This document shows positions 17,514 through 27,420 of a stretch of DNA of 64,000 bases, piece after piece. The notes under the pieces were generated by a model. The model did no database searches. It was not told where the DNA came from and worked only from the letters and a program-made list of their open reading frames with translations. The DNA lies in assembly GCF_004000605.1 (NCBI RefSeq), contig NZ_CP018911.1, positions 1,612,001 to 1,676,000 of the forward strand. Reading direction: 5' to 3'. Source of the stretch: Glycocaulis alkaliphilus (lineage in GTDB: Bacteria > Pseudomonadota > Alphaproteobacteria > Caulobacterales > Maricaulaceae). The translations under genes and the position numbers were made by a program. Each line of letters opens with the position of its first letter. The first letter of the stretch is position 1.

Positions 17514-18224
17514 GTTTTGGCCTAGGAATTGATGGTTATTCGCGAGAAGCGTCAAGAACCGTTCAGCGGCGAATCACACGGTTTCATGCGGCGTTTGAGG
17601 CAATATGAGACGAGGGGAGAACCCCCAAGTTCGGACACCCCCTCCGCCATTTCCTTATTGCTATCAATGTATTAGGGTAATTATTGGCTTCCCGGCCAAC
17701 ATGGCGGCCATCATGGCCGGGGCACCGCACACCCGTGGAAGTTCGCATTAACAAGAGGCTTGGTAAGTTTTCCCGTGGCGAGGAACGGCATAATCACGGG
17801 AGTTAGTGCTCAACCCGGCTGTTGCCTTTGCCGGCCAAGCCGGAGTTGTAAGTGGATCGGTGAACGGCCTTGATGGTGTTGGGGTATTTCGCGGCTGCTT
17901 TCTCAAGCTCCATTTAACCGGCAAAGCAGCCCGCCCCTTCCGGGCAGTGCTTTTTGATGAAGCCGCCCGCAATCGATGGGTGCGCAGCCTCTGGGACCAG
18001 CGCTCCACCGATGCTGAAGCACGCCTGCCCGAGGCGGGCATATCATCACCACGCCAGCCCCGGACCCGGTCGCCGCGCCCGTGGCGGCGGCCCGGAAAGC
18101 GGCATATGACACCGGTTGCACCGGACCGGGAACCAAGGCACTCTTTGCTTGCCGGTCCTGAATTCCCATCAGGTATGCCGGACACCCGGTTTTAAACTCC
18201 GCACACAGGGACCGCCGACGGCAC
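17514..18224. other. Intergenic region between the element and zwf
   Basis: No supportable gene. Long open frames on both strands at 17750-18200 have no motifs and carry codon patterns typical of noncoding GC-rich DNA. The only clear signal is the TGACACCGGT operator at 18107. The left part may be remnant host DNA displaced by the integration. Confidence 0.5.
18102..18121. promoter_or_regulatory. LacI-type operator before zwf (site 1 of 6)
   Basis: TGACACCGGT at 18107-18116, followed by TGCAC, lies 109 bases before the zwf ATG. It is the same 10-mer found before all the uronate operons in this window, with the central CG typical of LacI-family operators. Confidence 0.7.
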
Positions 18225-19688
18225 ATGGCAGAACTCGTTCCGGTTGAAGCCTTTGACATGGTCATTTTCGGCGCGACCGGCGATCTGGCGCGGCGCAAGA
18301 TCCTGCCTGCACTGTTCCATCGCTGGTGTGACGGACAGATACCGGAAAATTCCCGGATTATCGCGGCGGCCCGCGAGGATATGAGCACGGGCGAGTATCT
18401 GGAGCGCGCCAGCGAATTCGTGAACGGCGACAAGAAGGCGAAAGCCTGGGCCGCGTTTTCAGACCGCGTCACGTATACCGCCATCGATGCCCACGGCGAC
18501 GGACCCGGCTGGCAAACGGTCAGAGACGCTCTGGACGATGATCCGGCGAAGGTACGTCTCTTCTACCTTGCCCTGCCGCCCTCGGTTTACGGGCCTGTAT
18601 GCACCGCGATCGGGCGGCACGGCCTGAACACGAAAGCCAGCCGCATCGTACTGGAAAAGCCGATTGGCCACGACTTTCATTCGGCCCGCCAGATCAACGA
18701 GGCGGTCGGCGCGGTGTTTGACGAAAGCGCGATCTTCCGCATCGACCATTATCTCGGCAAGGAGACCGTCCAGAACCTTCTGGTGCTGCGCTTTGCTAAC
18801 ATGCTGCTGGAGCCGGTGTGGAACGCAAACGGCATTGACCACGTCCAGATAACGGTGGCCGAGACGCTGGGGGCAGGCGAGCGCGCGGAGTATTACGACC
18901 GGGCCGGCGCCGTGCGCGACATGGTGCAAAATCATCTGCTCCAGCTATTGTGCCTTGTGGCCATGGAGCCGCCGGTGAGTCTGGACGGCGATGCGGTGCG
19001 CACTGAAAAACTGAAAGTGTTGCACGCACTGCGCCTGATCCGCGCCGAAGATGCCGGCAAATGTCTGGTGCGCGGGCAATATGGCGCGGGCTTGATCGAT
19101 GGCTCGAAAGTGCCCGGCTATGTTGAAGAGGTGGGCCGGTCATCAAAGATCGAGACCTTCGCCGCGATCCGGGCGAGTATCGACAACTGGCGATGGGCGG
19201 GAGTGCCCTTCTATCTGCGCACCGGCAAGCGCATGGCAACGCGCCGCTCCGAGATCATTGTCCAGTTCAAGCCCGTGCCGCACGACATCATCCGAGCCGA
19301 TGCCGGTGTTCTGCAGCCTAACCGGCTCGTCATCCGCCTGCAGCCCGATGAAGGCGTTAAACTGATGATGATGACGAAGGACCCCGGTCCCGGCGGCATG
19401 CGTCTGCGCTATGTGCCGCTGAATCTGAGCTATGCGGACGCATTCGAGGCTGACTACCCGGACGCCTATGAGCGCCTGCTGATGGCGGTGGTGCGCGGAA
19501 ATCTCGCCCTGTTCATGCGCCGCGACGAGGTTGAGGTGGCGTGGCGATGGACCGATGCGGTGATCCGCGCCTGGCAGGATGGCGCATGCCCCTTGCACAC
19601 CTACGCTGCCGGGACTGACGGCCCGTCGCAAGGATCGCTGCTGCTCAGCCGGGAAGGACGCGAATGGTTCGATGGCGACCATGCCTGA
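18225..19688 (+). CDS. zwf: Glucose-6-phosphate 1-dehydrogenase (487 aa)
   Basis: First enzyme of the Entner-Doudoroff and oxidative pentose phosphate routes: glucose-6-phosphate to 6-phosphogluconolactone with NAD(P)+. Motifs: the N-terminal nucleotide site IFGATGDLARRKILPALF, the substrate-binding and catalytic signature FRIDHYLGKETVQNLLVLRF, and VPFYLRTGKRM. Length is typical. It is the first gene of zwf-pgl-edd-eda and has a LacI-type operator upstream, so control may follow sugar-acid supply. Confidence 0.96.
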   Translation: MAELVPVEAFDMVIFGATGDLARRKILPALFHRWCDGQIPENSRIIAAAREDMSTGEYLERASEFVNGDKKAKAWAAFSDRVTYTAIDAHGDGPGWQTVRDALDDDPAKVRLFYLALPPSVYGPVCTAIGRHGLNTKASRIVLEKPIGHDFHSARQINEAVGAVFDESAIFRIDHYLGKETVQNLLVLRFANMLLEPVWNANGIDHVQITVAETLGAGERAEYYDRAGAVRDMVQNHLLQLLCLVAMEPPVSLDGDAVRTEKLKVLHALRLIRAEDAGKCLVRGQYGAGLIDGSKVPGYVEEVGRSSKIETFAAIRASIDNWRWAGVPFYLRTGKRMATRRSEIIVQFKPVPHDIIRADAGVLQPNRLVIRLQPDEGVKLMMMTKDPGPGGMRLRYVPLNLSYADAFEADYPDAYERLLMAVVRGNLALFMRRDEVEVAWRWTDAVIRAWQDGACPLHTYAAGTDGPSQGSLLLSREGREWFDGDHA

Positions 19689-20391
19689 AACCTTCAGCCC
19701 GTTCGAGAATAGCGATGCCGCCTCCGCGGCGCTGGCAGATGCGCTAGCCCACACCCTGCAGGATGCGCTGGCCGCCCGCGCACGCGCCACCCTGATCGTG
19801 TCGGGGGGCTCTACACCTGAACCCGTCTACCGCCGCCTTTCGGTCACGGACCTGGACTGGGCACGCATTGATGTGGTGCTCGCCGACGAACGCTGGGTGG
19901 AGCCAGGCGAAGAGGGATCAAACGCAGATTTCATCCGCCGTACGCTGCTCACGGGCAAGGCTGCGCAGGCACGCTTTACCGAACTGAAAAGCGCTGGCGC
20001 GCGCCCGTCTGACGGATTGCAGACTACCGGGGCCCGGCTTGCGGCACTAAACTGGCCTGCCGACTGCGCCGTTCTCGGTATGGGCGATGACGGCCACACC
20101 CTGTCATGGTTTCCCCATGCTGACGGGCTGGACGGCGCACTGTCTGCCGATGGCGCACGCGTCACAGCCATCACGGCCCGGCCGAGCGCGGTGACCGGCC
20201 CGTGGACCGGCCGGATCACGCTGACCTTGCGCGCGCTGGAGGGTGTAAAACTCTGCGCCCTTCTCATCCGGGGAGATGCCAAGCGCGCTGCACTGGAAGA
20301 AGCGCTGCTGCCCGGTCCGGTTGAAGACATGCCGGTGCGCGCGCTGCTGAACCACGCTTCGCTTGATCCGAAGATATTCTGGTCGCCCTGA
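19672..20391 (+). CDS. pgl: 6-Phosphogluconolactonase (239 aa)
   Basis: Hydrolyses 6-phosphogluconolactone to 6-phosphogluconate. DevB/Pgl family features: [50 protein letters not shown] and [12 protein letters not shown] prefer the ATG at 19672, which overlaps the end of zwf and has GGAAGGA 13 bases ahead; the ATG at 19681 is equally possible. Longer extensions into zwf are unlikely. Overlap with zwf implies translational coupling. Confidence 0.92.
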   Translation: MATMPETFSPFENSDAASAALADALAHTLQDALAARARATLIVSGGSTPEPVYRRLSVTDLDWARIDVVLADERWVEPGEEGSNADFIRRTLLTGKAAQARFTELKSAGARPSDGLQTTGARLAALNWPADCAVLGMGDDGHTLSWFPHADGLDGALSADGARVTAITARPSAVTGPWTGRITLTLRALEGVKLCALLIRGDAKRAALEEALLPGPVEDMPVRALLNHASLDPKIFWSP

Positions 20392-20420
20392 CGCGACGCA
20401 AACTCCGAAAGCCAAAGCCG

Positions 20421-22280
20421 ATGTCCGCCCCGCTCAATCCCGTTCTTGAAGAGGTGACCGCCCGCATCGCCGCGCGCAGCGGCCAGACCCGCGCCACCTA
20501 TCTGGACCTCATCGCCCGCGCCAAAGCCGATGGCGTGCAGCGCAAAATCCTCTCCTGCGGCAATCTCGCTCACGGCTTTGCGGCGTCGGGCGAGGACAAG
20601 AACGCCCTGAAAGACCTTGTCTGGCCGAATGTGGGCCTCGTCACCTCGTTCAATGACATGCTGTCGGCCCACCAGCCGCTGGAGAGCTATCCGGCCCTTA
20701 TCAAGCAGGCCTTGCGCGAGGCTGGCGCGACGGCGCAGGTAGCGGGCGGCGTGCCCGCCATGTGCGACGGTGTCACGCAGGGCCAGCCCGGCATGGAGCT
20801 GTCGCTCTTCTCGCGCGATGTGATCGCGATGGCGACGGCCGTCTCCCTCTCCCACAACATGTTCGATGCCGCGATCTGCCTTGGCGTGTGCGACAAGATC
20901 GTGCCGGGGCTTCTCATCGGCGCGCTGCGCTTTGGCCATCTGCCCGTGCTGTTCCTGCCCGCCGGGCCGATGCCTTCAGGGCTTCCCAATGACAGAAAAG
21001 CGCAAGTCCGCCAGCTCTTCGCTGAAGGCAAGGTGGGACGCGACCAGCTGCTGGACGCGGAAAGCGCGAGCTATCACAGCCCCGGCACCTGCACTTTCTA
21101 TGGTACGGCCAACTCCAACCAGATGATGATGGAGATCATGGGCCTGCACGTGCCGGGCTCGGCCTTCATCAATCCCGGTACGCCTTTGCGCGAGGCGATG
21201 GTGAAAGCAACCGCGAAGCGCGCAGCAAAGATCACCGCTCTGGGCAAAGACTATCGCCCGCTTGGCGAGGCGATAGATGCCCGCGCCATCGTCAACGCGA
21301 TTGTGGGGCTGCACGCGACCGGCGGATCGACCAACCACACCCTCCACCTCGTCGCGATTGCGCGCGCCGCCGGGCTCATCATCAACTGGGATGATTTTGA
21401 CGATCTCTCGCGCGTCACCCCGCTGCTGACGCGCATCTATCCCAATGGCAGGGCGGACGTGAACCATTTCCACGCGGCGGGCGGCATGGCCTTCCTCGTG
21501 CGCGAACTGCTGGAGGCCGGTCTTTTGCACGGCGATGTGCTGACCCTGGGCGCAGACAGCCTTGCCGATTTTGCCACCGAACCCTTCCTCGAAGGCGACA
21601 CACTCGCCTTCCGCCCGGCAGCATCAGAGAGCCTCGATATGGACGTGCTGCGCCCGGCTTCCGATCCGGTGGCCAAGGATGGCGGTTTGCGCGTACTCGA
21701 CGGGCCACTTGGACGCGCCGTGATCAAGGTGTCCGCCGTAAAGCCCGAACACCGCGTCGTTGAAGCCCCTGCCCTCGTCTTTGACAGTCAGGACGCCATG
21801 CTGGCCGCATTCAGGGAAGGTAAGCTGGAGCGCGACTGCGTGGTCGTGGTGCGCTTTCAAGGGCCCATGGCCAATGGCATGCCGGAGCTGCACAAGCTGA
21901 CTCCGGCGCTCGGCGTGTTGCAGGACAGGGGCTTCAAGGTCGCGCTTGTCACCGATGGGCGCATGTCCGGCGCGAGCGGCAAGGTGCCCGCCGCCATCCA
22001 TTTAAGCCCCGAGGCGCTGGCGGGCGGCATGATCGCCAGGCTACGTGACGGCGATGTGATCCGCATTGACGCTGATCACTGCCGCCTTGATGTGCGGGTG
22101 GAGCTAAGCGAACTTGCCGCACGCGAAACCGCAACCTGCGATCTCACCGCCAGCCATTCCGGCCTTGGCCGGGAGCTGTTTGCGGGCATGCGCTCACAAG
22201 TCTCCACCGCAGAGGAAGGGGCCATGACCCTGCCCGGCCTTTACGAACCCGCCAGACAGAATGAGAAGGTGCGCGCATGA
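20421..22280 (+). CDS. edd: Phosphogluconate dehydratase (619 aa)
   Basis: Key Entner-Doudoroff enzyme: 6-phosphogluconate to 2-keto-3-deoxy-6-phosphogluconate (KDPG), using an iron-sulfur cluster. IlvD/Edd family motifs are clear: [73 protein letters not shown] and [20 protein letters not shown]. The cluster-binding cysteines occur in the CDG, CDK and GTC segments. Length equals that of usual Edd proteins. It overlaps eda by ATGA. Confidence 0.96.
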   Translation: MSAPLNPVLEEVTARIAARSGQTRATYLDLIARAKADGVQRKILSCGNLAHGFAASGEDKNALKDLVWPNVGLVTSFNDMLSAHQPLESYPALIKQALREAGATAQVAGGVPAMCDGVTQGQPGMELSLFSRDVIAMATAVSLSHNMFDAAICLGVCDKIVPGLLIGALRFGHLPVLFLPAGPMPSGLPNDRKAQVRQLFAEGKVGRDQLLDAESASYHSPGTCTFYGTANSNQMMMEIMGLHVPGSAFINPGTPLREAMVKATAKRAAKITALGKDYRPLGEAIDARAIVNAIVGLHATGGSTNHTLHLVAIARAAGLIINWDDFDDLSRVTPLLTRIYPNGRADVNHFHAAGGMAFLVRELLEAGLLHGDVLTLGADSLADFATEPFLEGDTLAFRPAASESLDMDVLRPASDPVAKDGGLRVLDGPLGRAVIKVSAVKPEHRVVEAPALVFDSQDAMLAAFREGKLERDCVVVVRFQGPMANGMPELHKLTPALGVLQDRGFKVALVTDGRMSGASGKVPAAIHLSPEALAGGMIARLRDGDVIRIDADHCRLDVRVELSELAARETATCDLTASHSGLGRELFAGMRSQVSTAEEGAMTLPGLYEPARQNEKVRA

Positions 22281-22909
22281 CCCGGCCCAACCTGCCAGCC
22301 ATCATTGATGCGGCGAGCGTCATTCCCGTCCTCACCGTCGAAGACATGGAGACGGCAGCCCCGCTGGCACGCGCGCTCGCCGCAGGCGGGCTGAAGGTGA
22401 TCGAGCTGACCTTGCGCACCCCCATCGCCCTGGATGCGATGAAGGGCATGCAGGATGCGGCGCCAGAGCTGATGGTCGGCATGGGCACGGTGCGCACGCC
22501 CGAGGATGCAGCCAGGTCCGCGCGCGAAGGCGCGGCCTTTCTCGTCAGCCCCGGCCTGACGCCGGCGCTGGGAGAGGCGATGCTGGCGACGGGCCTTGCC
22601 TGCCTGCCGGGCGTTGCCACCGCTGGCGAAGCGATGGCCGCGCGTGAACAGGGCTTTGAGGTGCTCAAATTCTTCCCCGCAGAGCCCGCAGGCGGGATCG
22701 CCTATCTCAAAGCCCTCGCGGGGCCGTTGCCTGATGTCCGCTTCTGCCCCACCGGCTCGATCAGCCGCGAGCGCGCGCCAGACTATCTCGGCCTGAAGAA
22801 TGTCGTATGCGTCGGCGGGTCATGGATCGCGGAAGCAAAGGACATTGCCAGCGGCAACTGGGCGGCCATCACCGCCAATGCCCGTGCCGCGCAAGCGATG
22901 AAGCGCTAG
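22277..22909 (+). CDS. eda: KDPG aldolase (210 aa)
   Basis: Cleaves KDPG to pyruvate and glyceraldehyde-3-phosphate, the shared last step of glucose and uronate breakdown. Family motifs: [15 protein letters not shown] with the general-base Glu, [22 protein letters not shown], and the Schiff-base Lys region [21 protein letters not shown]. The start overlaps the edd stop. The TAG stop codon lies inside the CTAG target duplication of the inserted repeat element that follows. Confidence 0.95.
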   Translation: MTRPNLPAIIDAASVIPVLTVEDMETAAPLARALAAGGLKVIELTLRTPIALDAMKGMQDAAPELMVGMGTVRTPEDAARSAREGAAFLVSPGLTPALGEAMLATGLACLPGVATAGEAMAAREQGFEVLKFFPAEPAGGIAYLKALAGPLPDVRFCPTGSISRERAPDYLGLKNVVCVGGSWIAEAKDIASGNWAAITANARAAQAMKR

Positions 22910-23168
22910 GGTCTGTATTCAAAAAAGGCGCGTAGCGGATTTGATGTCTGACAAGGAGAGACGGCTACCGTGGAGCCTCCCTCCACAAGGACGGCTCGAC
23001 GCTGTCAGACGGTAAATCCGCCGCGTCCCTAAAGGGATATGGGCCAGATCACCCGTTTCATCGTCGCGAAACCTTGAAAGGGGACGGCCCTTCCGGCGGT
23101 TTCGCTCCTTGAACCGGACAATCTGGCCGCATACCGCGCTCCAAACCCTGTCTGAATACAGACCCTAG
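22906..23168. mobile_element. MITE-like inserted element with 12-bp terminal inverted repeats
   Basis: A 255-bp noncoding element (22910-23164) starts GGTCTGTATTCA and ends TGAATACAGACC, a perfect terminal inverted repeat. It is flanked by CTAG on both sides, which fits the 4-bp YTAR target duplication of IS5-type elements. Inside are two further dyads: GCGGATTT/AAATCCGC with GTCTGACA/TGTCAGAC in the left half, and GGCCAGAT/ATCTGGCC with GCGAAACC/GGTTTCGC in the right half. It carries no gene, so it would need a transposase in trans. IS5 kinship is inferred from ends and target only. Confidence 0.8.
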
Positions 23169-23992
23169 GCGCTGGCTTTCTGCGCCAAAACGGAAGAGGC
23201 CGCGACAAGACGCAGCGCAATCGTGCCAAACGGCCCGAAATCAGCAACGGATTCAGCCCCTACCGGCGCTTCATGGACGCCCGTTGCTGCGCCGGTGGAC
23301 ACATAGTCGCCAGCCTTCAGCTCCACACCGCGCGCCCGGCACAGCTCGATGAGAAAACACAACGCCGCCAGCGGACCGCCGGGGATTGCGGCAGCGCTGG
23401 CTTCGCCGACCCTCTCGCCATTGATTTCCACCCGCGCGGGCAGCGCATCCAGCGCCCGGCCCTGCCAGCCGCCGATCTGCGGGCCGACAATAAGTCCGTT
23501 ATTATTGCCAAAATCACTGACCACCGACATCGGTCCCAGATCGTTGATTCCGGCAAACGGGCTTGACGCGATCTCTACACCGACATGAAGGCTGTCAACG
23601 ATACCCGCCGCCGAATCCGCGGTGACCGGGACGTTCTCTGCCAAACCCGATTTAAGGCGAAAAACGAACTCGGCCTCGACCGCAGCAAAACCGCCTTCAA
23701 ACACGGGCATTTCGTGGACCGATCCCGGCTCGTGCGTGAATATCTGGCGGGCGAAGATCGGCCCGGCGAGGCGCTCAGAGCCTGCCTGCTTGCGAAATCC
23801 GGGCGGGATCATGCCAATCTTCCAGCCCGCGACATTATCCGCCCACAAGGAGATCGCGCGGGCCTGGACCGCATAGGCGTCATCCAGAGTTGCGGGCAGC
23901 ACGCCGGGAAAATTCTTTATGGCCCCGCCCTGCACACGCGCTGAGATGAAGGCGTCCGAGACGGCCCTGATATTGTCTGAAACTGCTGCCAC
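23165..23992 (-). CDS. 2-Keto-4-pentenoate hydratase-like protein, FAH superfamily (275 aa)
   Basis: Related to MhpD-type hydratases that act on 2-keto-enoic acids. Visible family stretches: AGWKIGMIPPGFRK, AAVEAEFVFRLKSGL, VDSLHVGVEIASSPF, NNGLIVGPQI and the C-terminal DYVSTGAATGVHEAPVGA. I chose the GTG at 23992 because AAGGA stands 6 bases before it; longer starts lack a ribosome site. It diverges from the pectate lyase gene and could share its operator. The substrate is unknown; a unit in sugar-acid or aromatic-acid breakdown is possible. Its TAG stop also lies in the CTAG flanking the MITE. Confidence 0.8.
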   Translation of the reverse strand: MAAVSDNIRAVSDAFISARVQGGAIKNFPGVLPATLDDAYAVQARAISLWADNVAGWKIGMIPPGFRKQAGSERLAGPIFARQIFTHEPGSVHEMPVFEGGFAAVEAEFVFRLKSGLAENVPVTADSAAGIVDSLHVGVEIASSPFAGINDLGPMSVVSDFGNNNGLIVGPQIGGWQGRALDALPARVEINGERVGEASAAAIPGGPLAALCFLIELCRARGVELKAGDYVSTGAATGVHEAPVGAESVADFGPFGTIALRLVAASSVLAQKASA

Positions 23993-24122
23993 GTCGCGTC
24001 CTTTTATTCTTTTCTTCTTGACTGCACCGGTGCGTGGCGACCCGCGCACCCTCCCCCTGCTGGCCGGATCATCTTTTGCGGCAGGGGGCTTTCGCGCTGG
24101 CGGATATACCGCTAACCTGTCT

Positions 24123-24142
24123 AATGGTAACCGGTGTCATTA
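24123..24142. promoter_or_regulatory. LacI-type operator before the pectate lyase (site 2 of 6)
   Basis: AATGGTAACCGGTGTCATTA, the most symmetric of the set, contains the 10-mer on the minus strand. It lies 128 bases before the lyase start and 131 bases before the divergent hydratase start, so it could control both. Confidence 0.75.
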
Positions 24143-24269
24143 GTTTCCATAGTTACGAACACCGGGCCAGATGGCAAGCCTGTTTTTGCAAGCGCACTTC
24201 GCATGGGCAGGCCCTACGGGAAATAACGGCTTCGATCGGGTTCACGATGAGAAGCGGGGAGGAAATGCA

Positions 24270-25907
24270 ATGCGCACGATAATCGCGGCCCTGGCCGCCA
24301 TGGCCCTTATGGCTGCCTGCTCACCCGATCCCGCCGCCAGCGGGACCGAAGAGAGCGCCGCTCCCTCCCCTGCCCCGGCCAGCGAACGCGCTGACCGCGC
24401 CCGAACCTCCGACGAGCAGGCTGCTGCTGCCCTGGCCGCTGCCGCCGCACGCCCGGACCGGGTACCGGCCGCGCCCGACATTCACCCCTTGAGCGATGAA
24501 CCGGCTCCGTGGTTCGTGGAGCCGGGTGACATTCCCGCATTTCCGGGGGCGGAAGGTTTTGGGCGCTATGCGATTGGCGGGCGCGGGGGACAGGTCTTCA
24601 AGGTAACCAATCTGAACGATTCCGGTCCTGGCTCATTGCGCGAGGCGGTCGACGCCGAGGGCCCGCGCATCGTTGTGTTTGATGTGGACGGGATCATCCA
24701 GCTGGAAAGCCCGCTTATCATCCGCAATGACTTCATCACCATTGCAGGCCAGAGCGCGCCGGGCGGTGGCATCACGCTGCGCGACTATGATCTCACCGTG
24801 AATGCCAATCACGTCATCATCCGCCATATCCGCTCGCGCATGGGCAATGAGGCCGGCCATGAGGACGATTCCATTTCGATCCGTGGTGGCCACCACATCA
24901 TCCTCGATCACGTCTCCACGAGCTGGGCTATCGATGAGAACCTCTCTGCCTCGCAGAGTTTTGATCCGGAGCGCGGCGGCAACCACCTCTCCAACGTCAC
25001 GGTGCAATGGTCGATCATCTCTGAAGGGCTCTATGACGCTGGCCATGAAAAGGGCGACCGGGGCTATGGCAGCCTGATCCGGGGCAGCCACGGTGCGCGC
25101 TACTCCTGGATCAATAATCTGTGGGCGCACAACCATTCGCGTATGCCGCGTGTCGGCAATTACGCGACGCCCTACATGGACCCGGAAGGCGTACTCTTCG
25201 ATTTCCGCAACAATGTCTTCTACAACTGGGGCCACGGCGCGGAGACCGATTTCTGGAACTGGACGCCTGCGCGCGACACGTTCGACTACACCGCCGCGCA
25301 AGGCCTCGTCAGCGACATGCTCTATGGCCGCGAGGGCTTTGACTATCATCATGCCGCCGGCACCGACCTCGATCCCGCGTCGGTCGCGCGCTACAACTTC
25401 GTCAATAACGCCTATGTGCAAGGCCCTCAGACGCTGGGGCCGGTCATTTTCTATATGCGCAATGTGACAGGCCGGGCCTTCTTTGAAGGCAACACCATTG
25501 ATGGCCAGCTTCTGCCCCAGCTTAATATCGTGCGTTCGGCCGCGCCCGACCGCACCTTTGTGGACCGCGCTTTCCCCGCTGGCGAGGTGACAACCGTTTC
25601 AGCGGAAGAGGCCTATGAGCGTGTGCTGGCGCGTGCCGGTGCCTCCTTCTACCGAGATGCGATTGATACGCGTGTGATCGAGGAAGTGCGTACCCGCACC
25701 GGCTTCATCCCCGACAGTGCAGACGATGTCGGCGGCTGGGTGGATGTGACGCATGGTGATCCCCGAACCGACTCCAACGGCGACGGCATTCCCGACGAAT
25801 GGCTGCTCTCCCAGGGCATTGACCCGACGGGCGAGAGCCGCGCCAATGAGACCGATGAGAGCGGCTACACGCTCATCGAGCGCTGGCTCAACAGCCTCGC
25901 GGACTAG
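24270..25907 (+). CDS. Pectate lyase-like polysaccharide lyase, lipoprotein (545 aa)
   Basis: Likely cleaves polygalacturonate by beta-elimination at the cell surface or in the periplasm. The N-terminus is a lipoprotein signal (AALAAMALMAAC, Cys as lipid site) followed by an Ala/Pro/Glu-rich spacer. The parallel beta-helix starts near residue 90 with AFPGAEGFGRYAIGGRGG. Pectate lyase features include GSLREAVDAEGPRIVVFDV, ITIAGQSAPGGGITLRDY, DDSISIRGGHHIILDHVSTS and HNHSRMPRVGNYATPY. A terminal DSNGDGIPDEWLL segment looks like a Ca-binding loop. Start chosen for GGGAGGA before the ATG. Exact substrate is inferred from neighbours. Confidence 0.88.
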   Translation: MRTIIAALAAMALMAACSPDPAASGTEESAAPSPAPASERADRARTSDEQAAAALAAAAARPDRVPAAPDIHPLSDEPAPWFVEPGDIPAFPGAEGFGRYAIGGRGGQVFKVTNLNDSGPGSLREAVDAEGPRIVVFDVDGIIQLESPLIIRNDFITIAGQSAPGGGITLRDYDLTVNANHVIIRHIRSRMGNEAGHEDDSISIRGGHHIILDHVSTSWAIDENLSASQSFDPERGGNHLSNVTVQWSIISEGLYDAGHEKGDRGYGSLIRGSHGARYSWINNLWAHNHSRMPRVGNYATPYMDPEGVLFDFRNNVFYNWGHGAETDFWNWTPARDTFDYTAAQGLVSDMLYGREGFDYHHAAGTDLDPASVARYNFVNNAYVQGPQTLGPVIFYMRNVTGRAFFEGNTIDGQLLPQLNIVRSAAPDRTFVDRAFPAGEVTTVSAEEAYERVLARAGASFYRDAIDTRVIEEVRTRTGFIPDSADDVGGWVDVTHGDPRTDSNGDGIPDEWLLSQGIDPTGESRANETDESGYTLIERWLNSLAD

Positions 25908-25916
25908 GAGGCCGTC

Positions 25917-26924
25917 ATGGTAAGGCTGACACGCCGGGCATTGACGGGCGGACTCATGGCGGGTGGCGCGCTGGGCCTCGGAGCCTGCGGGGATGTGCTC
26001 TCCCGCCCGTTCTTCTCGTCCGACACCCATTCTGCCGATTATCCCACTGTCGAAGCGGTGCGGATGATGAGCCGTCTGCTGGACGAACGTTCCGGCGGGC
26101 GGCTGTCCATCCGCATCTATTCCGGCGGACAGCTAGGCTCGGAGCGTGACACGCTGGAATTGACCGTATTTGGCGGGCTGGACATGAACCGGGTCAATCT
26201 GGCCCCGCTCAACGCCTTTGCGCCCGAGACCGTCATCCTGTCCTTGCCCTTCGTATTTGAATCCGAACCGCACATGCGCGCGGCGCTCGATGGTGCGCCC
26301 GGCCGGGCCGTGCTGGACGCGCTGGAGCCGCACGGGCTTATCGGACTGTGCTTTTATGATTCCGGCGCGCGTAGCTTCTACAATATCCGCCGGCCCATCC
26401 GCACGCCCGATGACATGCGCGGCCTGAAAATACGCGTCCAGAACTCGGATCTGTATGTGTCGATGGTGGAGGCGCTCGGCGCCAACGCGACACCGATGGA
26501 CCTGTCGGAAGTCTATCAGGGCCTGATGCAGGGCGTGATAGACGGCGCCGAGAACAACTGGCCGTCATACGAATCCACCCGTCATTTCGAGACGGCACCC
26601 TTCTATAGCCTGACCGGCCATGTCATGGCACCAGAAGTACTGGTGATGAGCGCGCGGCGCTGGCATGCGCTGTCCGACACTGACAAGGCGCTAGTGAGCA
26701 CCTGCGCGCGCGAATCTGTCCCCTATATGCGCGATCTCTGGGATGCCCGGGTATCCGCCGCGCGCGAGCGCATCACCGCGTCGGGCGTGGAAGTCAACGA
26801 GGTCGATGATGTCAGCGACTTTGCCGATCTGATGCGTCCCGTTTGGGAGCGCTTTGTGCGCACCCCCTCCCAGCAACGCCTGCTGGAAGACATCCGCAAT
26901 ATGGCAGGAGGAGCCGATGCTTGA
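25917..26924 (+). CDS. dctP: TRAP transporter solute-binding protein, DctP family (335 aa)
   Basis: Periplasmic receptor that hands substrate to the DctQM permease. The N-terminus has a Tat-like twin arginine (LTRRALTGG) and a possible lipobox (LGLGACG). Family motifs: RSFYNIRRPIRTPDDMRGLK with the carboxylate-binding Arg, IRVQNSDLYVSMVEALGAN, and GVIDGAENNWPSYES. It is preceded by AGGAGG, 9 bases after the lyase stop, so it shares the lyase transcript. Substrate is most likely a uronate or unsaturated uronate released from pectin. Confidence 0.93.
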   Translation: MVRLTRRALTGGLMAGGALGLGACGDVLSRPFFSSDTHSADYPTVEAVRMMSRLLDERSGGRLSIRIYSGGQLGSERDTLELTVFGGLDMNRVNLAPLNAFAPETVILSLPFVFESEPHMRAALDGAPGRAVLDALEPHGLIGLCFYDSGARSFYNIRRPIRTPDDMRGLKIRVQNSDLYVSMVEALGANATPMDLSEVYQGLMQGVIDGAENNWPSYESTRHFETAPFYSLTGHVMAPEVLVMSARRWHALSDTDKALVSTCARESVPYMRDLWDARVSAARERITASGVEVNEVDDVSDFADLMRPVWERFVRTPSQQRLLEDIRNMAGGADA

Positions 26925-27420
26925 CCGCTTCGCGGCCGTTACACGCTGGCTGTCCCGCCTGCTCATGTTCGCCGGCGCGGCCGGTATTGCCGTAATGACA
27001 GCCATCATCGGCTGGCAGGTCTTTGGCCGCTATGTGCTCAATGCCAGCCCTGCCTGGACCGAACAGGCCGCGCTCGTCCTGATGGTCTGGTTCGTCATGT
27101 TCGGGGCGGCGGCCGGCGTGCATGAAGGCTTCCACATCCGCATCGGCGTGTTCGTCGAAGCGCTGCCTTTACGCATCCGCACCGCCTGCCGGGCACTGGC
27201 TCTTCTGATCATCGCCGCATGCGGGGTAGCGCTCGTCATCTGGGGCACGCAGCTGGTACTGGCGGTCTGGAGCCATGTCATCCCGACCCTCGGTATCTCG
27301 CGCGGATTTGCCTACATGCCACTGCCCGTCAGCGGCGGGCTGATCACGCTATTTGCAATAGAACGCCTGGCCGAGCTGGCCGCGGGCCGCGAGCGCGGCC
27401 GCATGGAAGGACGTGTCTGA
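26917..27420 (+). CDS. dctQ: TRAP transporter small permease, DctQ family (167 aa)
   Basis: Four-helix membrane subunit of the tripartite carrier. It shows four hydrophobic segments and the family pattern AVMTAIIGWQVFGRYVLNASPAWTEQ followed by HEGFHIRIGVFVEALP. I chose the internal ATG with GGAGGAG ahead; it overlaps the end of dctP by 8 bases. The C-terminus is basic (RERGRMEGRV). It works only with DctM and the DctP receptor encoded on either side. Confidence 0.92.
   Translation: MLDRFAAVTRWLSRLLMFAGAAGIAVMTAIIGWQVFGRYVLNASPAWTEQAALVLMVWFVMFGAAAGVHEGFHIRIGVFVEALPLRIRTACRALALLIIAACGVALVIWGTQLVLAVWSHVIPTLGISRGFAYMPLPVSGGLITLFAIERLAELAAGRERGRMEGRV

Noticed and set aside
17514-17760. Search for a tRNA next to the integrase as the insertion target
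   Set aside because: No T-loop motif or cloverleaf could be formed by eye beside either att candidate.
17748-18195. Open frames on both strands between the integrase and zwf
   Set aside because: Opposite frames overlap each other, show no motif or ribosome site, and the operator lies inside.
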